64,000 nt of DNA from DASUBV01 sp036501025 (GCA_036501025.1 DASYBB010000140.1:17818-81817); one strand, 5' to 3'; positions 26,550 to 35,451 are shown, numbered from the stretch's first letter. The notes: generated by a model not told the origin, from the letters alone. Numbers and translations are program-made.

Positions 26550-27726
26550 GTGACCTCCCGCCCGCCCGATCCTGGGCTGATGTTACCCCTCGGTAGCTTC
26601 GCGGGACCTTGCCGGTGAACCGGGTCACGATCTCGTACGACAGCGTGCCCAGGGCGTCCGCCCACTCCTGGGCCGTGGGCTCGCCGCTGGTGCCCGGGCC
26701 GAACAGGATGACCTCGTCCCCGGCCTCGGCGGGCAGGTCGCCCAGGTCCAGGATGGTCTGGTTCATGTTGACGGTCCCGGCCACGGTGAACCGCCGGCCG
26801 CGGACGAACATCGGCGCCGTGTTCGTCGCGAGCCGCGGGACGCCCTCGTTGTAGCCGAGCGGGACCACCCCGAGCGTGGCCGGCGCCGTGGTGGCGTAGC
26901 GGTGCCCGTAGGACACTCCGGTGCCGGCCGGGACCCGCTTGGTCTGCACCAGCCGGGCGCGCACCGTCATCGCCGGGGTGAGCCAGTCCGGCGCCCCGCC
27001 CGGCAGCGTGGACAGGCCCACGATCGCCCCGCCCGGCCGGACCAGGTCATGCCAGGAATCCGGCAGCGTCAAGGTGGCCGGGGTGTTGGCCAGGTGGCGC
27101 ACCTCCGGCCGGGCTCCGGCCCGCTCGGCCAGGGCGACGGCCGCGTCGAAGGCCGTCAGCTGCGCGGCGATCGACGGGTGGCCGGGCATGTCGGCGCAGG
27201 CGAAGTGCGACCAGATCCCGGTCACGACCGCGTCGCCCGCCGCCTCCGCGTCCAGCGCGGCCGCGACCAGCCCCGGCCAGTCGGCCACGGTCGCCCCGCA
27301 CCGGCTCATCCCGGTGTCCGCCTCCAGGTGCAGCCGGGCGGGCCGCCCGGCTCGGCGGGCCGCCGCCGCGACCTGGGCCGCCACCGCGGCCGTGCCGGCC
27401 GTCAGGTCAATGCCCGCCGCGACGGCCTCCTCGTGCCGGGCGTCCGGCGCGGCCAGCAGGCAGACCACCGGCACGGTGAAGCCGGCCGCCCGCAGCGCGA
27501 GCCCGTCGGCGATCTGCACCACGCCGAGCCAGCTCGCCCCGCCCGCCACTGCGGCCGCGGCCGTGGGCACCAGGCCGTGGCCGTAGCCGTCGGACTTGAC
27601 CACGGCCATCACCTGCGCCCCCCGCACGTGGGCGACGAGGGCGGCGGCGTTGGCCGCGATGGCGTCCAGGTCAACGACTACCTCGGGACGGCCCTCGGTC
27701 CCCGGCTGGCTCGCTGCGTCAGGCAT
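26524..27726 (-). CDS. alr: alanine racemase
   Basis: The 400-residue PLP enzyme interconverts L- and D-alanine for peptidoglycan. The PLP lysine is in VMAVVKSDGYGHG (Lys44). The opposite catalytic tyrosine is in GVSYGHRYATT; HLEADTGMSRCG and RPGGAIVGLS are further signatures. ATG at 27726 is used; the open frame runs much further upstream but there overlaps the divergent peptidase gene. The promoter should lie in the 52-bp divergent gap. The final ~25 residues are variable. Confidence 0.95.
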   Translation of the reverse strand: MPDAASQPGTEGRPEVVVDLDAIAANAAALVAHVRGAQVMAVVKSDGYGHGLVPTAAAAVAGGASWLGVVQIADGLALRAAGFTVPVVCLLAAPDARHEEAVAAGIDLTAGTAAVAAQVAAAARRAGRPARLHLEADTGMSRCGATVADWPGLVAAALDAEAAGDAVVTGIWSHFACADMPGHPSIAAQLTAFDAAVALAERAGARPEVRHLANTPATLTLPDSWHDLVRPGGAIVGLSTLPGGAPDWLTPAMTVRARLVQTKRVPAGTGVSYGHRYATTAPATLGVVPLGYNEGVPRLATNTAPMFVRGRRFTVAGTVNMNQTILDLGDLPAEAGDEVILFGPGTSGEPTAQEWADALGTLSYEIVTRFTGKVPRSYRGVTSAQDRAGGRSHGEVAAAH

Positions 27727-27778
27727 GGCCTCAGTCTGCCAGCCAGCCGGCGCCGGCCGGTCCCGGTACGATCGGCGG

Positions 27779-29617
27779 ATGGCTGACCTCATTCCGCTTT
27801 CTGTCCTGTTCGGCAACCCGGAGCGGGTCCGGCCGACCATCTCCCCCGACGGCACCCAGCTGGCCTGGATCGCCCCGCACGAGGGCGTCCTGAACGTGTG
27901 GCTGGCCCCCGTCAGCATCTCCGGCGGCATCGACCTGGCCGCGGCGCGCGTCGTCACCGACGACACCGACCGGGGCATCCGCCAGTTCCTGTGGGCGCAC
28001 GACGGCCGCCACCTGCTGTACGTGCGCGACACCGGGGGCGACGAGAACTGGCGGCTGTTCGACGTCGACATCCAGACCATGGCGCGCCGTGACCTGACCC
28101 CGTTCGATGGCGTGCAGACCCAGTTCATCGGGCTGGAGCGCGAGCTCCCGGACGAGGTCCTGATCGGGCTCAACCGCGACAACCCGCAGCTGCACGACGT
28201 CTACCGGGTCAGCCTGAAGACCGGCGAGCTGGTCAAGGAGGAGGAGAACCCCGGCTTCATGGGCTGGATCGCCGACGCGCACCTGGTCGTCCGGGGCGCG
28301 ATCCGGCCCGCGCCCGACGGCGGGTTCGACCTCCTGGTCCGCGACGGGCCGGGCAGCGACTGGCGGGAACTGCTCAGCGTCCCGGTCGACGACGCCATCA
28401 CCACCGACGTGGTCGCCTTCAGCGCCGACGGGAGCTCGCTGCTGATTACCAGCTCAGCCGGGGCGCAGACGGCCCGGCTGGTCCGCCTCGACGTCGCCAC
28501 CGGCGCCGCCGAGGTCCTCACCGAGGACCCCGAGGCGGACGTCAGCGACGTGCGGATTCACCCCGACACCCGCGAGCCGCAGATCGTCACCGTGCTCAAG
28601 GCCCGCTCGGAGTACGTCGTCCTGGACCCGTCCGTCGCCGACGACCTCGCCGCCATCCGGGCCATCCACCCCGGCGACGCGAGCCTGCTGGGCGCCGACG
28701 ACGCCGACGCCATCTGGCTCGTGGGCTTCACCAACGACGCCGGGCCGATCCCCTACTACGCCTACGACCGGGCAACCAAGACCGCCCGGTTCCTGTTCGA
28801 GCACCAGCCCGGGCTGTCGAAGTACGAGCTGGCCCGCATGGAGCCGTTCTCGTTCCAGTCCAGGGACGGCCTGACCGTGCACGGCTACCTCACGTTCCCG
28901 GCCGGCGACCGGGCCGGCCTGCCGACCGTGCTGAACGTGCACGGCGGCCCGTGGGCGCGCGACACCTGGGGCTTCAACCCCGAGGCCCAGTGGCTGGCCA
29001 ACCGGGGGTACCTGTCGGTCCAGGTCAACTTCCGCGGCTCGACCGGCTACGGCAAGGACTTCGTCAACGCCGGCGACCGCGCCTGGGGCGCCGAGATGCA
29101 GAACGACATCAGCGACGCCGTGGCCCACGTGATCAGCCAGGGCTGGGCCGACCCGGCCCGGGTCGCCATCTACGGCGGCAGCTACGGCGGCTACGCGGCC
29201 CTGGCCGGCGCCGCGTTCACCCCCGACCTGTACCGGTGCGCGGTGGACATCGTCGGGCCCTCCAACCTGATCACCCTGATCGAGTCCGTCCCGCCGTACT
29301 GGGCGCCGATGATCGCCATGTTCCACCAGCGGGTCGGCGACCCGGCGAAGGACGCCGACTTCCTGTGGTCCCGCTCGCCGCTGTCGCGGGCCGAGGCCAT
29401 CCGCATCCCGCTGCTGATCGCCCAGGGCGCCAACGACCCGCGGGTCAAGCAGGCCGAGTCGGAGCAGATCGTCGCCGCCCTGAGCAAGGCCGGCATCGAG
29501 CACGAGTACCTGCTGTTCCCCGACGAGGGCCACGGCTTCGCCAAGCCGGAGAACCGGCTCCGCTTCTACGCCGAGGCGGACCGCTTCCTGGCCCGCTACC
29601 TGGGCGGCGCGGCCTAG
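27779..29617 (+). CDS. S9-family prolyl-oligopeptidase-like peptidase
   Basis: The 612-residue serine peptidase has an N-terminal beta-propeller (about 1-350, with the WD-like PTISPDGTQLAWIAP start) and a C-terminal alpha/beta-hydrolase domain. The catalytic triad is Ser468 in GGSYGGYA, Asp553 in ANDPRV and His585 in DEGHGFA. No signal peptide is present, so it is probably cytoplasmic and cuts short peptides, as acylaminoacyl-peptidases do. ATG at 27779 begins MADLIPLSVLFGNPERV. Its stop overlaps the convergent nitroreductase-fold gene by 4 bp. Confidence 0.93.
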   Translation: MADLIPLSVLFGNPERVRPTISPDGTQLAWIAPHEGVLNVWLAPVSISGGIDLAAARVVTDDTDRGIRQFLWAHDGRHLLYVRDTGGDENWRLFDVDIQTMARRDLTPFDGVQTQFIGLERELPDEVLIGLNRDNPQLHDVYRVSLKTGELVKEEENPGFMGWIADAHLVVRGAIRPAPDGGFDLLVRDGPGSDWRELLSVPVDDAITTDVVAFSADGSSLLITSSAGAQTARLVRLDVATGAAEVLTEDPEADVSDVRIHPDTREPQIVTVLKARSEYVVLDPSVADDLAAIRAIHPGDASLLGADDADAIWLVGFTNDAGPIPYYAYDRATKTARFLFEHQPGLSKYELARMEPFSFQSRDGLTVHGYLTFPAGDRAGLPTVLNVHGGPWARDTWGFNPEAQWLANRGYLSVQVNFRGSTGYGKDFVNAGDRAWGAEMQNDISDAVAHVISQGWADPARVAIYGGSYGGYAALAGAAFTPDLYRCAVDIVGPSNLITLIESVPPYWAPMIAMFHQRVGDPAKDADFLWSRSPLSRAEAIRIPLLIAQGANDPRVKQAESEQIVAALSKAGIEHEYLLFPDEGHGFAKPENRLRFYAEADRFLARYLGGAA

Positions 29618-30018
29618 GTCCGCTCGATGGTAAAGACCGGGATCTCGCGGGAGGTCCGCGCCGCGAAGTCGTTCAGGGCCGGCAGGGCCTGCGCGCGCTC
29701 GCGGAACAGCCGGTCCCGCTCGGCGCCGATGGCCAGGTCGGCCCAGGCGGGGAACTTCTCGGTCCCGACCTCGACGGTGACGTCGGGGTGCGCGATCAGG
29801 TTGTAGTACCAGCCCGGGTGGGCGGGCGCCCCGCCGTCGGCGGCGATCACCACGTAGCGGCCGCCGTCGGTGGCGTAGGACAGCGGATGCGTGTAAGACC
29901 GCTGCGACCGGGCGCCGGTGCTGGTCAGCAGCAGCAGGTCGATGCCGGCGAAGTAGCCGCCGACGCGCCCGGCGTGAGCGCGGAACTCCGCGATGATCGG
30001 CGCATTACGGTCTGGCAC
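29614..30018 (-). CDS. nitroreductase family (Ddn / F420-dependent) protein
   Basis: The 134-residue protein matches the small split-barrel family of deazaflavin (F420)-dependent nitroreductases such as Ddn. Marks are LLLTSTGARSQRSYTHPLSY, GGRYVVIAADGGAPAHPGWYYNLIAHPDVTVEVG and the C-terminal ER...FRERAQALPALNDF. GTG at 30018 is chosen because GGGGGAGG lies 5 nt upstream, and the preceding small gene ends just before it. The cofactor and substrate are inferred from the family. Confidence 0.9.
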   Translation of the reverse strand: MPDRNAPIIAEFRAHAGRVGGYFAGIDLLLLTSTGARSQRSYTHPLSYATDGGRYVVIAADGGAPAHPGWYYNLIAHPDVTVEVGTEKFPAWADLAIGAERDRLFRERAQALPALNDFAARTSREIPVFTIERT

Positions 30019-30035
30019 GACATCCTCCCCCTTAG

Positions 30036-30269
30036 TCACCCGGCGTTCGTGGCCTGGCCGTCCTGCAGTTCCTCCAGCGCTTCCTCGGTGGCCTGCGCGA
30101 GCTGGTGGGCCTGCGCGGCGGTGGCCTCGGCGTCGGCCTCGGCCTCCTGGTAGGCATCCTCCAGGGCTTCGTTGTCGGCGGTGATCTCCGCGGCCGTCGC
30201 CTTGGCCTCGTCCGTCTGCAGCGTCATGCCCGCGGCCTCAGCCGCCGGGGGCTCCGGTGTCGTCGACAT
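30036..30269 (-). CDS. small acidic helical protein
   Basis: This 77-residue protein is very rich in Ala, Glu and Gln, and predicted to be one long helix or coiled coil (EALEDAYQEAEADAEATAAQAHQLAQATEEALEEL, quoted as two parts of less than 20: EALEDAYQEAEADAEA and HQLAQATEEALEEL). It starts with ATG at 30269 and ends 17 bp before the nitroreductase start, next to that gene's ribosome site, so they form an operon. No known family was recognised. Confidence 0.65.
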   Translation of the reverse strand: MSTTPEPPAAEAAGMTLQTDEAKATAAEITADNEALEDAYQEAEADAEATAAQAHQLAQATEEALEELQDGQATNAG

Positions 30270-30412
30270 CCCCAGAGGCTATGCGTCCCGTTGCCGCCAG
30301 GCCCGCAACCCGCCCGAAAAGCCGCCAACTATCCGGCGGGTCCCGGGTAACTGCGCCGGCCGGAGCGCTGTGGCACGATGCAGGCGCAGGCTCCGACCGG
30401 GAAGGGTCCGAC

Positions 30413-30631
30413 GTGAATTACGTGCTGGTCATGAAGAACGCGCAGGCGGAGCTGGTCGCGATCGGCCCGGTCTCCATCGAGTACCAGGCCGCGATGCTGC
30501 GCGACCAGATCGAGGAGAGCTCGGGCTGGACCGCGGTCGGCATTGCCCGGGTCCTGACCGAGGCCCAGGCCCGCTCCCTGGCCGGCCTGCCCGCCCCTGC
30601 CTCCGGCGCCCAGCCGGCTGGCCCTGGCTGA
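30413..30631 (+). CDS. small protein of unknown function
   Basis: The 72-residue protein starts GTG AAT TAC (NYVLVMKNAQAELVAIGPV) and has EYQAAMLRDQIEESSGWTAVGIARVLTEAQA. Codon third positions are G/C-rich, and GGGAAGG lies about 7 nt upstream. It looks like a small alpha/beta domain followed by a Pro/Ala tail. It is probably real, but no family was recognised. Confidence 0.6.
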   Translation: MNYVLVMKNAQAELVAIGPVSIEYQAAMLRDQIEESSGWTAVGIARVLTEAQARSLAGLPAPASGAQPAGPG

Positions 30632-30641
30632 ACCCGCGCCC

Positions 30642-30849
30642 GTGGATACCGCCCTGGCCGACGCCCTCGCGCCCGTCCTGCGCGACCTGCGGGCCGCCGG
30701 CTCGGCGCTCCCCGAGGATCTCGCATCCGCTCGCCCCCGTCGTCCAGGGCGGCCGGGCCGTGTGGGCCTGCCCCGCCACCGGTCGCCAGGTCAGCGAGAT
30801 CGGGCACCTCGGCCCAGCTCCCGGAGCGACCGGCCGGCCAGGGCGGTGA
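30642..30849 (+). pseudogene. possible frameshifted gene remnant
   Basis: A GTG at 30642, 10 bp after the previous stop, opens a good coding start (DTALADALAPVLRDLRAAGS, about 26 residues to about 30718). That frame then turns Arg/Pro-rich and loses coding character. At about the same place another frame becomes protein-like (PLAPVVQGGRAVWACPATG, then QVSEIGHLG). This pattern fits a one-base indel in a formerly longer gene that is also cut by the convergent gene ending at 30791. Alternatively it is chance. Confidence is low. Confidence 0.35.
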
Positions 30850-31456
30850 GCCACGTGAAGCCGATCACGATGCTGACGCGCTGGAACAGCCCGGCCACGC
30901 CGACGAGCCGAGGCGACTGGCTGAACCCGGCCCCGGCCGCCCCGGTCGTGGCCAGCACCGACACCGCTGTCCCGGCGCTGTAGAGCCCCCATCCCGGCTG
31001 GCCGCTGCGGAGAGCCCGGGCGGCGACGGCCAGCGCGGCGGCCGGGATCCCGAGGAAGACCCCGGCCGACGTCAGGTTGTGCGCCGTCCCCTCACGGCTG
31101 GGCCGCTCGGGCGCATCCGGAGACCCGGGCGGATAGCCGCTGACCGGATCGGTCGTAAACGCCGCGGCACCGAGGAGGCCGGCCGCGGTCGCGCCCGCGG
31201 CGGTCGCTCCGGCCAGCCCCGCTCCCGGCCCGCCCGACCGTGACAGGCCGGCCGCGCCCGCGGCGTACAGAGCGCCGGTAACGGCGAAGTTGGTCACCTG
31301 GGTCCAGCCACGGTCCCCGAGCGCCAGCGAGCTGACCGGGTGCCGGCGCGGCTGGTAACCGGGCCTGGTCGCGCCGTCGACCAGGAACGCCGCGACAAAA
31401 ACGGGACCCGCGACCACTCCGCAGCGCAGCAGCCACCGCGTCACCGAGTCCGACAC
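30791..31456 (-). CDS. DUF998-type membrane protein
   Basis: The 221-residue protein has about six transmembrane helices: near residues 8-26 (LRCGVVAGPVFVAAFLVDG), 52-72, 78-100, 130-150, 160-180 and 195-212. RPGYQPRRHPVSSLALGDRGW is the signature loop of the DUF998 family. Such proteins have no firm function. GTG at 31456 is the start, preceded by GGAGAG. It lies 6 bp after a small gene in the same direction, so the two are probably co-transcribed. Confidence 0.85.
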   Translation of the reverse strand: MSDSVTRWLLRCGVVAGPVFVAAFLVDGATRPGYQPRRHPVSSLALGDRGWTQVTNFAVTGALYAAGAAGLSRSGGPGAGLAGATAAGATAAGLLGAAAFTTDPVSGYPPGSPDAPERPSREGTAHNLTSAGVFLGIPAAALAVAARALRSGQPGWGLYSAGTAVSVLATTGAAGAGFSQSPRLVGVAGLFQRVSIVIGFTWLTALAGRSLRELGRGARSR

Positions 31457-31462
31457 GGCGGG

Positions 31463-31702
31463 CTACTCTCCGCTGGGCTTGTGCCGACCGCGGAGCAGGT
31501 AGGTCAGCGGGAGGATCCCGGCCGAGTTCACCACGGTCAGCCCCGGAATCCAGGCCCACTTCGGCCCGCGAACCTCGCTCGCTGGCCGCCGCTTGAGGTC
31601 GAGCAGTGCCACGGCCTTGAGCGCCGACTCGGCAACTGCTCCGGCGATGATCAACTTGCGGGTGCGCGGGCTCAGGTCGCTCCAGCGTCGTGCGGCTGAC
31701 AT
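31463..31702 (-). CDS. small membrane protein
   Basis: This 79-residue protein has one to two hydrophobic segments (IIAGAVAESALKAVALLDL, and WIPGLTVVNSAGILPLTYLL), with RRPASEVRGPKWAW between. The pattern resembles small actinobacterial phospholipase-D-nuclease N-terminal-like proteins, which have two helices around an R-G-x-K-W loop. ATG at 31702. The stop lies 6 bp before the DUF998 gene start. Confidence 0.75.
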   Translation of the reverse strand: MSAARRWSDLSPRTRKLIIAGAVAESALKAVALLDLKRRPASEVRGPKWAWIPGLTVVNSAGILPLTYLLRGRHKPSGE

Positions 31703-31729
31703 GAACCGAACCCTACCGCGACCCGGGCC

Positions 31730-33412
31730 TCAGGCGGCGACGGTGCCCGGCGGGCTGTGGCTGTGCAGGGTGCGGCGGCCGTCGGGGCTGACGGCGGTAA
31801 CGGTGGCGTCGGGGTGGAGGGTGATGGTCCAGCCCCACTGGTGGATGGCGATGAGGTGGTGGAACCGGCAGAGCAGGACCAGGTTGATCAGCTGCGTGCG
31901 GCCGCCCCGGACGCGCCAGACGATGTGGTGGACGTCGCAGGCGGCGGCAGGCTGCTGGCAGCCCGGGAACCGGCAGGTCCGGTCTCGGACGATCACTGCC
32001 CGGCGCAGGTGCGGCGGGATCGTGTCGGTGGCCTTGCCGACGTCCAGCGGCAGGCTGGCGGCGGCCGCGGGCGGGCAGGGCACCCCGGCGCGGAGCGCGG
32101 CGGCGAGTCCACCCGGACCCGACAGCAGCCGGACCGCTTCGGCCAGGACCAGGTCACGGGCCGTCTGCCGGGCATCCGGGGCAGTGAGGGGCGGCCGCGT
32201 CGCCGGGCCTCCGGGATCGGCGAGGTGCGCTGGGTCGGTGAGGCGCGCCGGGTCGGTAAGGCCGGACCCGGGCTGGTAGCCGGTGGTGCCCGCATGGCGC
32301 TGGATGCCGTCCGGGCCGCGGCCCAGCAGGCGGGCGGCAAGCTGGTCAAGCAGGACGGGATCGACGCGGCCGCTGACCACTGGCACGATGGTGGCGTCAC
32401 AGGCCGCGCCCGGACCAGCCGCCGGACCGGGCAGCCAGCCCGGGACCGGATCGGGGCCGCTGCCGTCGGGACCGGAGCCGGACCCACCGGCGGCGCCGGT
32501 GGCACCATTCAGGCTCATTAGCTGGTCGAGGGTCATGTGCAGCTGGATCTGCGTTGGCTGGCCGGCCCGGTCCGGCAGGCCGCCGGCCGCGATGACCCGT
32601 CGGCACGCCTCTTCAAGTGCGTCGTGGTTGCGCTGCGGCAGAGTCCGGTCGTCCTCGGGGCCTTGCTTCTTGCCCAGCGACTCGAAGATCGCGGTCAGGG
32701 CGGCGTTGCAGCGCGGGGTCAGGTCGCCGTCTAGCTTCCCGGCCCCGCGGAAGTGGGTGTCGAGGGTCACGCCGCGGCTGGCGGGATCACCCAGGCCGTC
32801 GCCGTCGGGCGGGGCGCAGCGCCGGAACATCTCCTCGGCCAGTCCGGCCAGGTCGGTCAACGTCACCCCGCCGGCCTGGGCGGCCAGCAGGATGTCATCG
32901 GCGGCGTCCCGGCTGTGGGTCGGTAGGCGGTCGGTCCACTCGCAGATCTGCCGCGCCCACGACCCGGAGATATCCCCGGCGGCGAGCTCCGCGGCCACGG
33001 CCGGATGGTCGGCGAGCCGCCGCATCCACATGACGGAGGCGGTCGCCGCACCGCGCGTGATCTTGGTCTGCGCGGCCAGCCAGGTCTTCGCGGAGTACTG
33101 CCCGTCATCGGTGTACGCGGCGCTGGCCGAGAATGCCGCCAGCACCGATGACCGGACGGCGACCAGCATGGACTCGGCCCGCTCCAGCGCCCGCAGGCAG
33201 TCGGCCTGCCCGGCCGCGGGCAGCTCCGCCCCACTCAGCCGGGCCAGCGATCCGAGGCCGCCTAAGACGGCAGAGATCGCGTCAGCTGTACCCGTCCGGC
33301 CAGAACCGGCGCCGCCGCCCGGCGCGGCCGTCGCCGCCGCGCCTGCCGCCGTCGCCGAAGAATCGCCACACTGGGAGCCCGCGGGTTCCGCAGCCGGACC
33401 GGGTACGTACAT
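31730..33412 (-). CDS. DUF222 / HNH endonuclease protein (13E12 repeat family)
   Basis: The 560-residue protein has an Ala/Gly-rich start, a DUF222 domain (about 55-330, with the helical segment ADHPAVAAELAAGDISGSW) and a C-terminal HNH nuclease fold. The nuclease part reads CRFPGCQQP (zinc CxxC-like pair) and CDVHHIVWRVRGG, then LINLVLLCRFHH. The family is multicopy in actinobacteria and includes the REP13E12 genes of Mycobacterium, a phage integration site. A linker at about 375-425 has repeats of LTDP. ATG at 33412 has GGAAGGGCGA upstream; the longer open frame covers AT-rich promoter DNA and is rejected. The biological role is unknown. Confidence 0.92.
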   Translation of the reverse strand: MYVPGPAAEPAGSQCGDSSATAAGAAATAAPGGGAGSGRTGTADAISAVLGGLGSLARLSGAELPAAGQADCLRALERAESMLVAVRSSVLAAFSASAAYTDDGQYSAKTWLAAQTKITRGAATASVMWMRRLADHPAVAAELAAGDISGSWARQICEWTDRLPTHSRDAADDILLAAQAGGVTLTDLAGLAEEMFRRCAPPDGDGLGDPASRGVTLDTHFRGAGKLDGDLTPRCNAALTAIFESLGKKQGPEDDRTLPQRNHDALEEACRRVIAAGGLPDRAGQPTQIQLHMTLDQLMSLNGATGAAGGSGSGPDGSGPDPVPGWLPGPAAGPGAACDATIVPVVSGRVDPVLLDQLAARLLGRGPDGIQRHAGTTGYQPGSGLTDPARLTDPAHLADPGGPATRPPLTAPDARQTARDLVLAEAVRLLSGPGGLAAALRAGVPCPPAAAASLPLDVGKATDTIPPHLRRAVIVRDRTCRFPGCQQPAAACDVHHIVWRVRGGRTQLINLVLLCRFHHLIAIHQWGWTITLHPDATVTAVSPDGRRTLHSHSPPGTVAA

Positions 33413-33883
33413 GCTGCCGAGTCGCCCTTCCGAATCGATACGACCTTCGACTATACGTTCGATTCTACCATAAACCGATGACAATCCGGGCGATCCGGCC
33501 TGGGCCCGACTCTGCCCGCCGGCACCGTCCGGCGCCATCCGGACGCGATCCGCAGAAGCCGAGTCAGGAAATGTGCTCGCCAGTCGCCCCCGCGCCGCGG
33601 CGTCCCGCATCGGCGGCGCGCGAGCCGGAGGCCGCGCGGTTGCAAGTGCCCAGGCCGGCCCGGCTCGACCGCGGACAGTAGTACAGGCGGTAGAAATGGA
33701 GACGGCAGCACCACGGCGGTCGGCGCGCCACGGCCAGGTCCGGGAAGGCCCAGCAGGCCAGGCGCCCAGGACCCGACCCCGCACCGGCCCCCCGCGGGGA
33801 TCGAGCCAACGGAGCCCCGCCGGAGACGACGAACACGCACAACCGCGGACGAGACGAAGCGGACGAGACGAACAAGAGGGAAC
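33413..33883. other. 471-bp divergent intergenic region (HNH gene / folD)
   Basis: No convincing gene is present here. The left part (33430-33485) is unusually AT-rich for this window and should hold the HNH gene promoter. It contains an inverted repeat described separately. The right end has two direct copies of GGACGAGACGAA (33847-33858 and 33861-33872, 14 bp apart) just before the folD ribosome site GAGGG. The middle is GC-rich DNA in which short open frames look like chance. Confidence 0.6.
33432..33465. promoter_or_regulatory. inverted repeat upstream of the HNH gene
   Basis: GAATCGA (33432-33438) and TCGATTC (33459-33465) are perfectly complementary, with ACG/CGT continuing inward after one skipped base. 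The site lies 20-53 bp before the HNH start, in AT-rich sequence. It could be an operator or an element mark of this multicopy family. Confidence 0.45.
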
Positions 33884-34726
33884 ATGCCCGCAGACCTAAT
33901 GACCGGATCGGAGCTGGCGGCCGAGCTGACCGGCCTGACGGCCGAGCGCACGGCCAAGCTGACGGCGGCCGGGACGACGCCGTGCCTGGCCACGGTGATC
34001 GTGGGAGACGACCCGGCGTCCGTCACCTACGTGCGGATGAAGGAGAACCGGTCCCGCAAGGTCGGCATCGAGTCCCGGCACGTCGGGCTGCCCGAGGAGA
34101 CCACGACCGCCGAGCTGGTCGCCGTCATCAGCGGCCTGTCCGCCGACCCGGCGGTGCACGGCATCCTGCTGCAGCATCCGGTCCCGGCGCAGATCGACGA
34201 GCGGGCCGCGTTCGAGGCCATCGACCCGGCCAAGGACGTCGACGGGGTCACCATGCAGTCCTTCGCGGCCATGGCGTTCGGCTACCCGGCGTTCGCCTCG
34301 GCCACGCCGGGGGCGATCATGCGGCTGCTCGATGCCTACGGCGTCGACCCGACCGGGCAGCACGCCGTGGTCATCGGCCGCAGTCCCATCCTCGGCAAGC
34401 CGGTGGGAATGCTGCTGCTGGCCCGCAACGCGACGGTCACCTACTGCCATTCGCGGACCCGGGACCTGCCCGCGATCGCGGCCACGGCCGACATCCTGGT
34501 CGCGGCGGTCGGCCGGCCGCAGTTCGTCCGGGGCGACTGGATCAAGCCGGGCGCGGTGGTCCTCGACGCCGGGTACAACCCCGGCAACGTCGGCGATGTC
34601 GCGTTCGAGGAGGCGCTCCCGGTCGCCCGGCTGCTGACGCCGGTCCCCGGCGGGGTCGGGCCGATGACCATTGCCACCCTGCTGGCCCAGACCGTGGACG
34701 CGGCCGAGCGGCAGGCCCCGGGCTAA
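33884..34726 (+). CDS. folD: bifunctional methylenetetrahydrofolate dehydrogenase / cyclohydrolase
   Basis: The 280-residue enzyme interconverts 5,10-methylene-, methenyl- and 10-formyl-tetrahydrofolate. Marks are ATVIVGDDPASVTYVRMKEN (with the catalytic Tyr and Lys in YVRMK), GILLQHPVP, KDVDGVTMQS, the NADP loop VIGRSPILGKPVGMLL, and the C-terminal TPVPGGVGPMTIATLL. All functional motifs are kept. ATG at 33884 follows GAGGG. The stop overlaps the convergent VOC gene by 4 bp. Whether this is the only folD in the genome cannot be judged here. Confidence 0.95.
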   Translation: MPADLMTGSELAAELTGLTAERTAKLTAAGTTPCLATVIVGDDPASVTYVRMKENRSRKVGIESRHVGLPEETTTAELVAVISGLSADPAVHGILLQHPVPAQIDERAAFEAIDPAKDVDGVTMQSFAAMAFGYPAFASATPGAIMRLLDAYGVDPTGQHAVVIGRSPILGKPVGMLLLARNATVTYCHSRTRDLPAIAATADILVAAVGRPQFVRGDWIKPGAVVLDAGYNPGNVGDVAFEEALPVARLLTPVPGGVGPMTIATLLAQTVDAAERQAPG

Positions 34727-35379
34727 CCGCGGCGGGACAGGAAGCCGGCGATGCCCTCGTCCTGGCTGGCGATGAAGGCCGCGGGCACGGTGACCAGGAT
34801 CTCGTCGGCGTGCCGCAGGCAGGCCCAGACCGTGTTCCCGGCGGAATCGGCCAGCCTGACCTCCGCGCTGGACTCGCACCGCGCGCCCTGGAAGCTGCCC
34901 ACCTGGCAGCCGGGCATGCTCGCGCCGCCGGCCCGGACGAGGTCGGCGGCCTCTTTCAGCAGCGAGAAATGCGCCGAGCCCGGCTCCTCGCGCGGCGGCG
35001 CCTGGGATTCCAGCCGCTCGGCCTGGCCGAGCAGGACCGTGTTGCGGTCCGGGTCGAGCAGCTTGACCTCGCCGCCGAGGGCGTGCGGCGGGTAGCCCAC
35101 GTGATCAGCCTGCGTGCCCGCCGCGCGGATCTCGCCGACCAGCGCGTCGAGATCGTCGACGAAGAAATAGAACAGCAGCGGCAGCGGCGGGATGTCCAGC
35201 GGCGGCTGGCTGGAGGCGAGCAGGACGGAATGACCGTTCTGCTGGAGGACCAGCCAGCCGGAGGCCGGCCCGGCGCCGCTCTGCTCCTCGTGAAAGCCCA
35301 GCAGCCCGTAAAACGCGCGTGACGTGTCGATATCCCGGACATATGTCACGGCGACCATGGACTGCAGGGCCGGCGTCAT
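34723..35379 (-). CDS. VOC-family (glyoxalase-like) protein
   Basis: The 218-residue protein starts with a VOC domain (about 8-125): VAVTYVRDIDTSRAFYGLLGF, LPLLFYFFVDDLDALVGEIRAAG and DPDRNTVLLGQ, typical of metal-dependent or resistance-type VOC proteins. A further ~90 residues (GASMPGCQVGSFQGARCES, then SAGNTVWACLRHADEILV) form a second small region containing three Cys residues. The catalytic metal ligands are not obvious, so function stays open. ATG at 35379. Confidence 0.85.
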   Translation of the reverse strand: MTPALQSMVAVTYVRDIDTSRAFYGLLGFHEEQSGAGPASGWLVLQQNGHSVLLASSQPPLDIPPLPLLFYFFVDDLDALVGEIRAAGTQADHVGYPPHALGGEVKLLDPDRNTVLLGQAERLESQAPPREEPGSAHFSLLKEAADLVRAGGASMPGCQVGSFQGARCESSAEVRLADSAGNTVWACLRHADEILVTVPAAFIASQDEGIAGFLSRRG

Positions 35380-35451
35380 CCGGACAACATACGCCGCCGG
35401 GCCGGCCGTGAGAGGACGATCCGGCGCGAACCGGCCCAGGCCGGCCGCGGC

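Noticed and set aside
31730..33784. Extended start of the HNH gene to 33784
   Set aside because: The extra part runs through AT-rich promoter-like DNA with an inverted repeat and lacks family similarity; ATG at 33412 has a good ribosome site.
33676..33883. Possible folate riboswitch or other structured leader before folD
   Set aside because: Only GC-rich sequence and a 14-bp direct repeat were seen; no recognisable riboswitch core.
33451..34026. 191-codon minus-strand frame across the folD start
   Set aside because: It overlaps folD antisense and has Val/Arg/Ser-rich shadow composition without a ribosome site.
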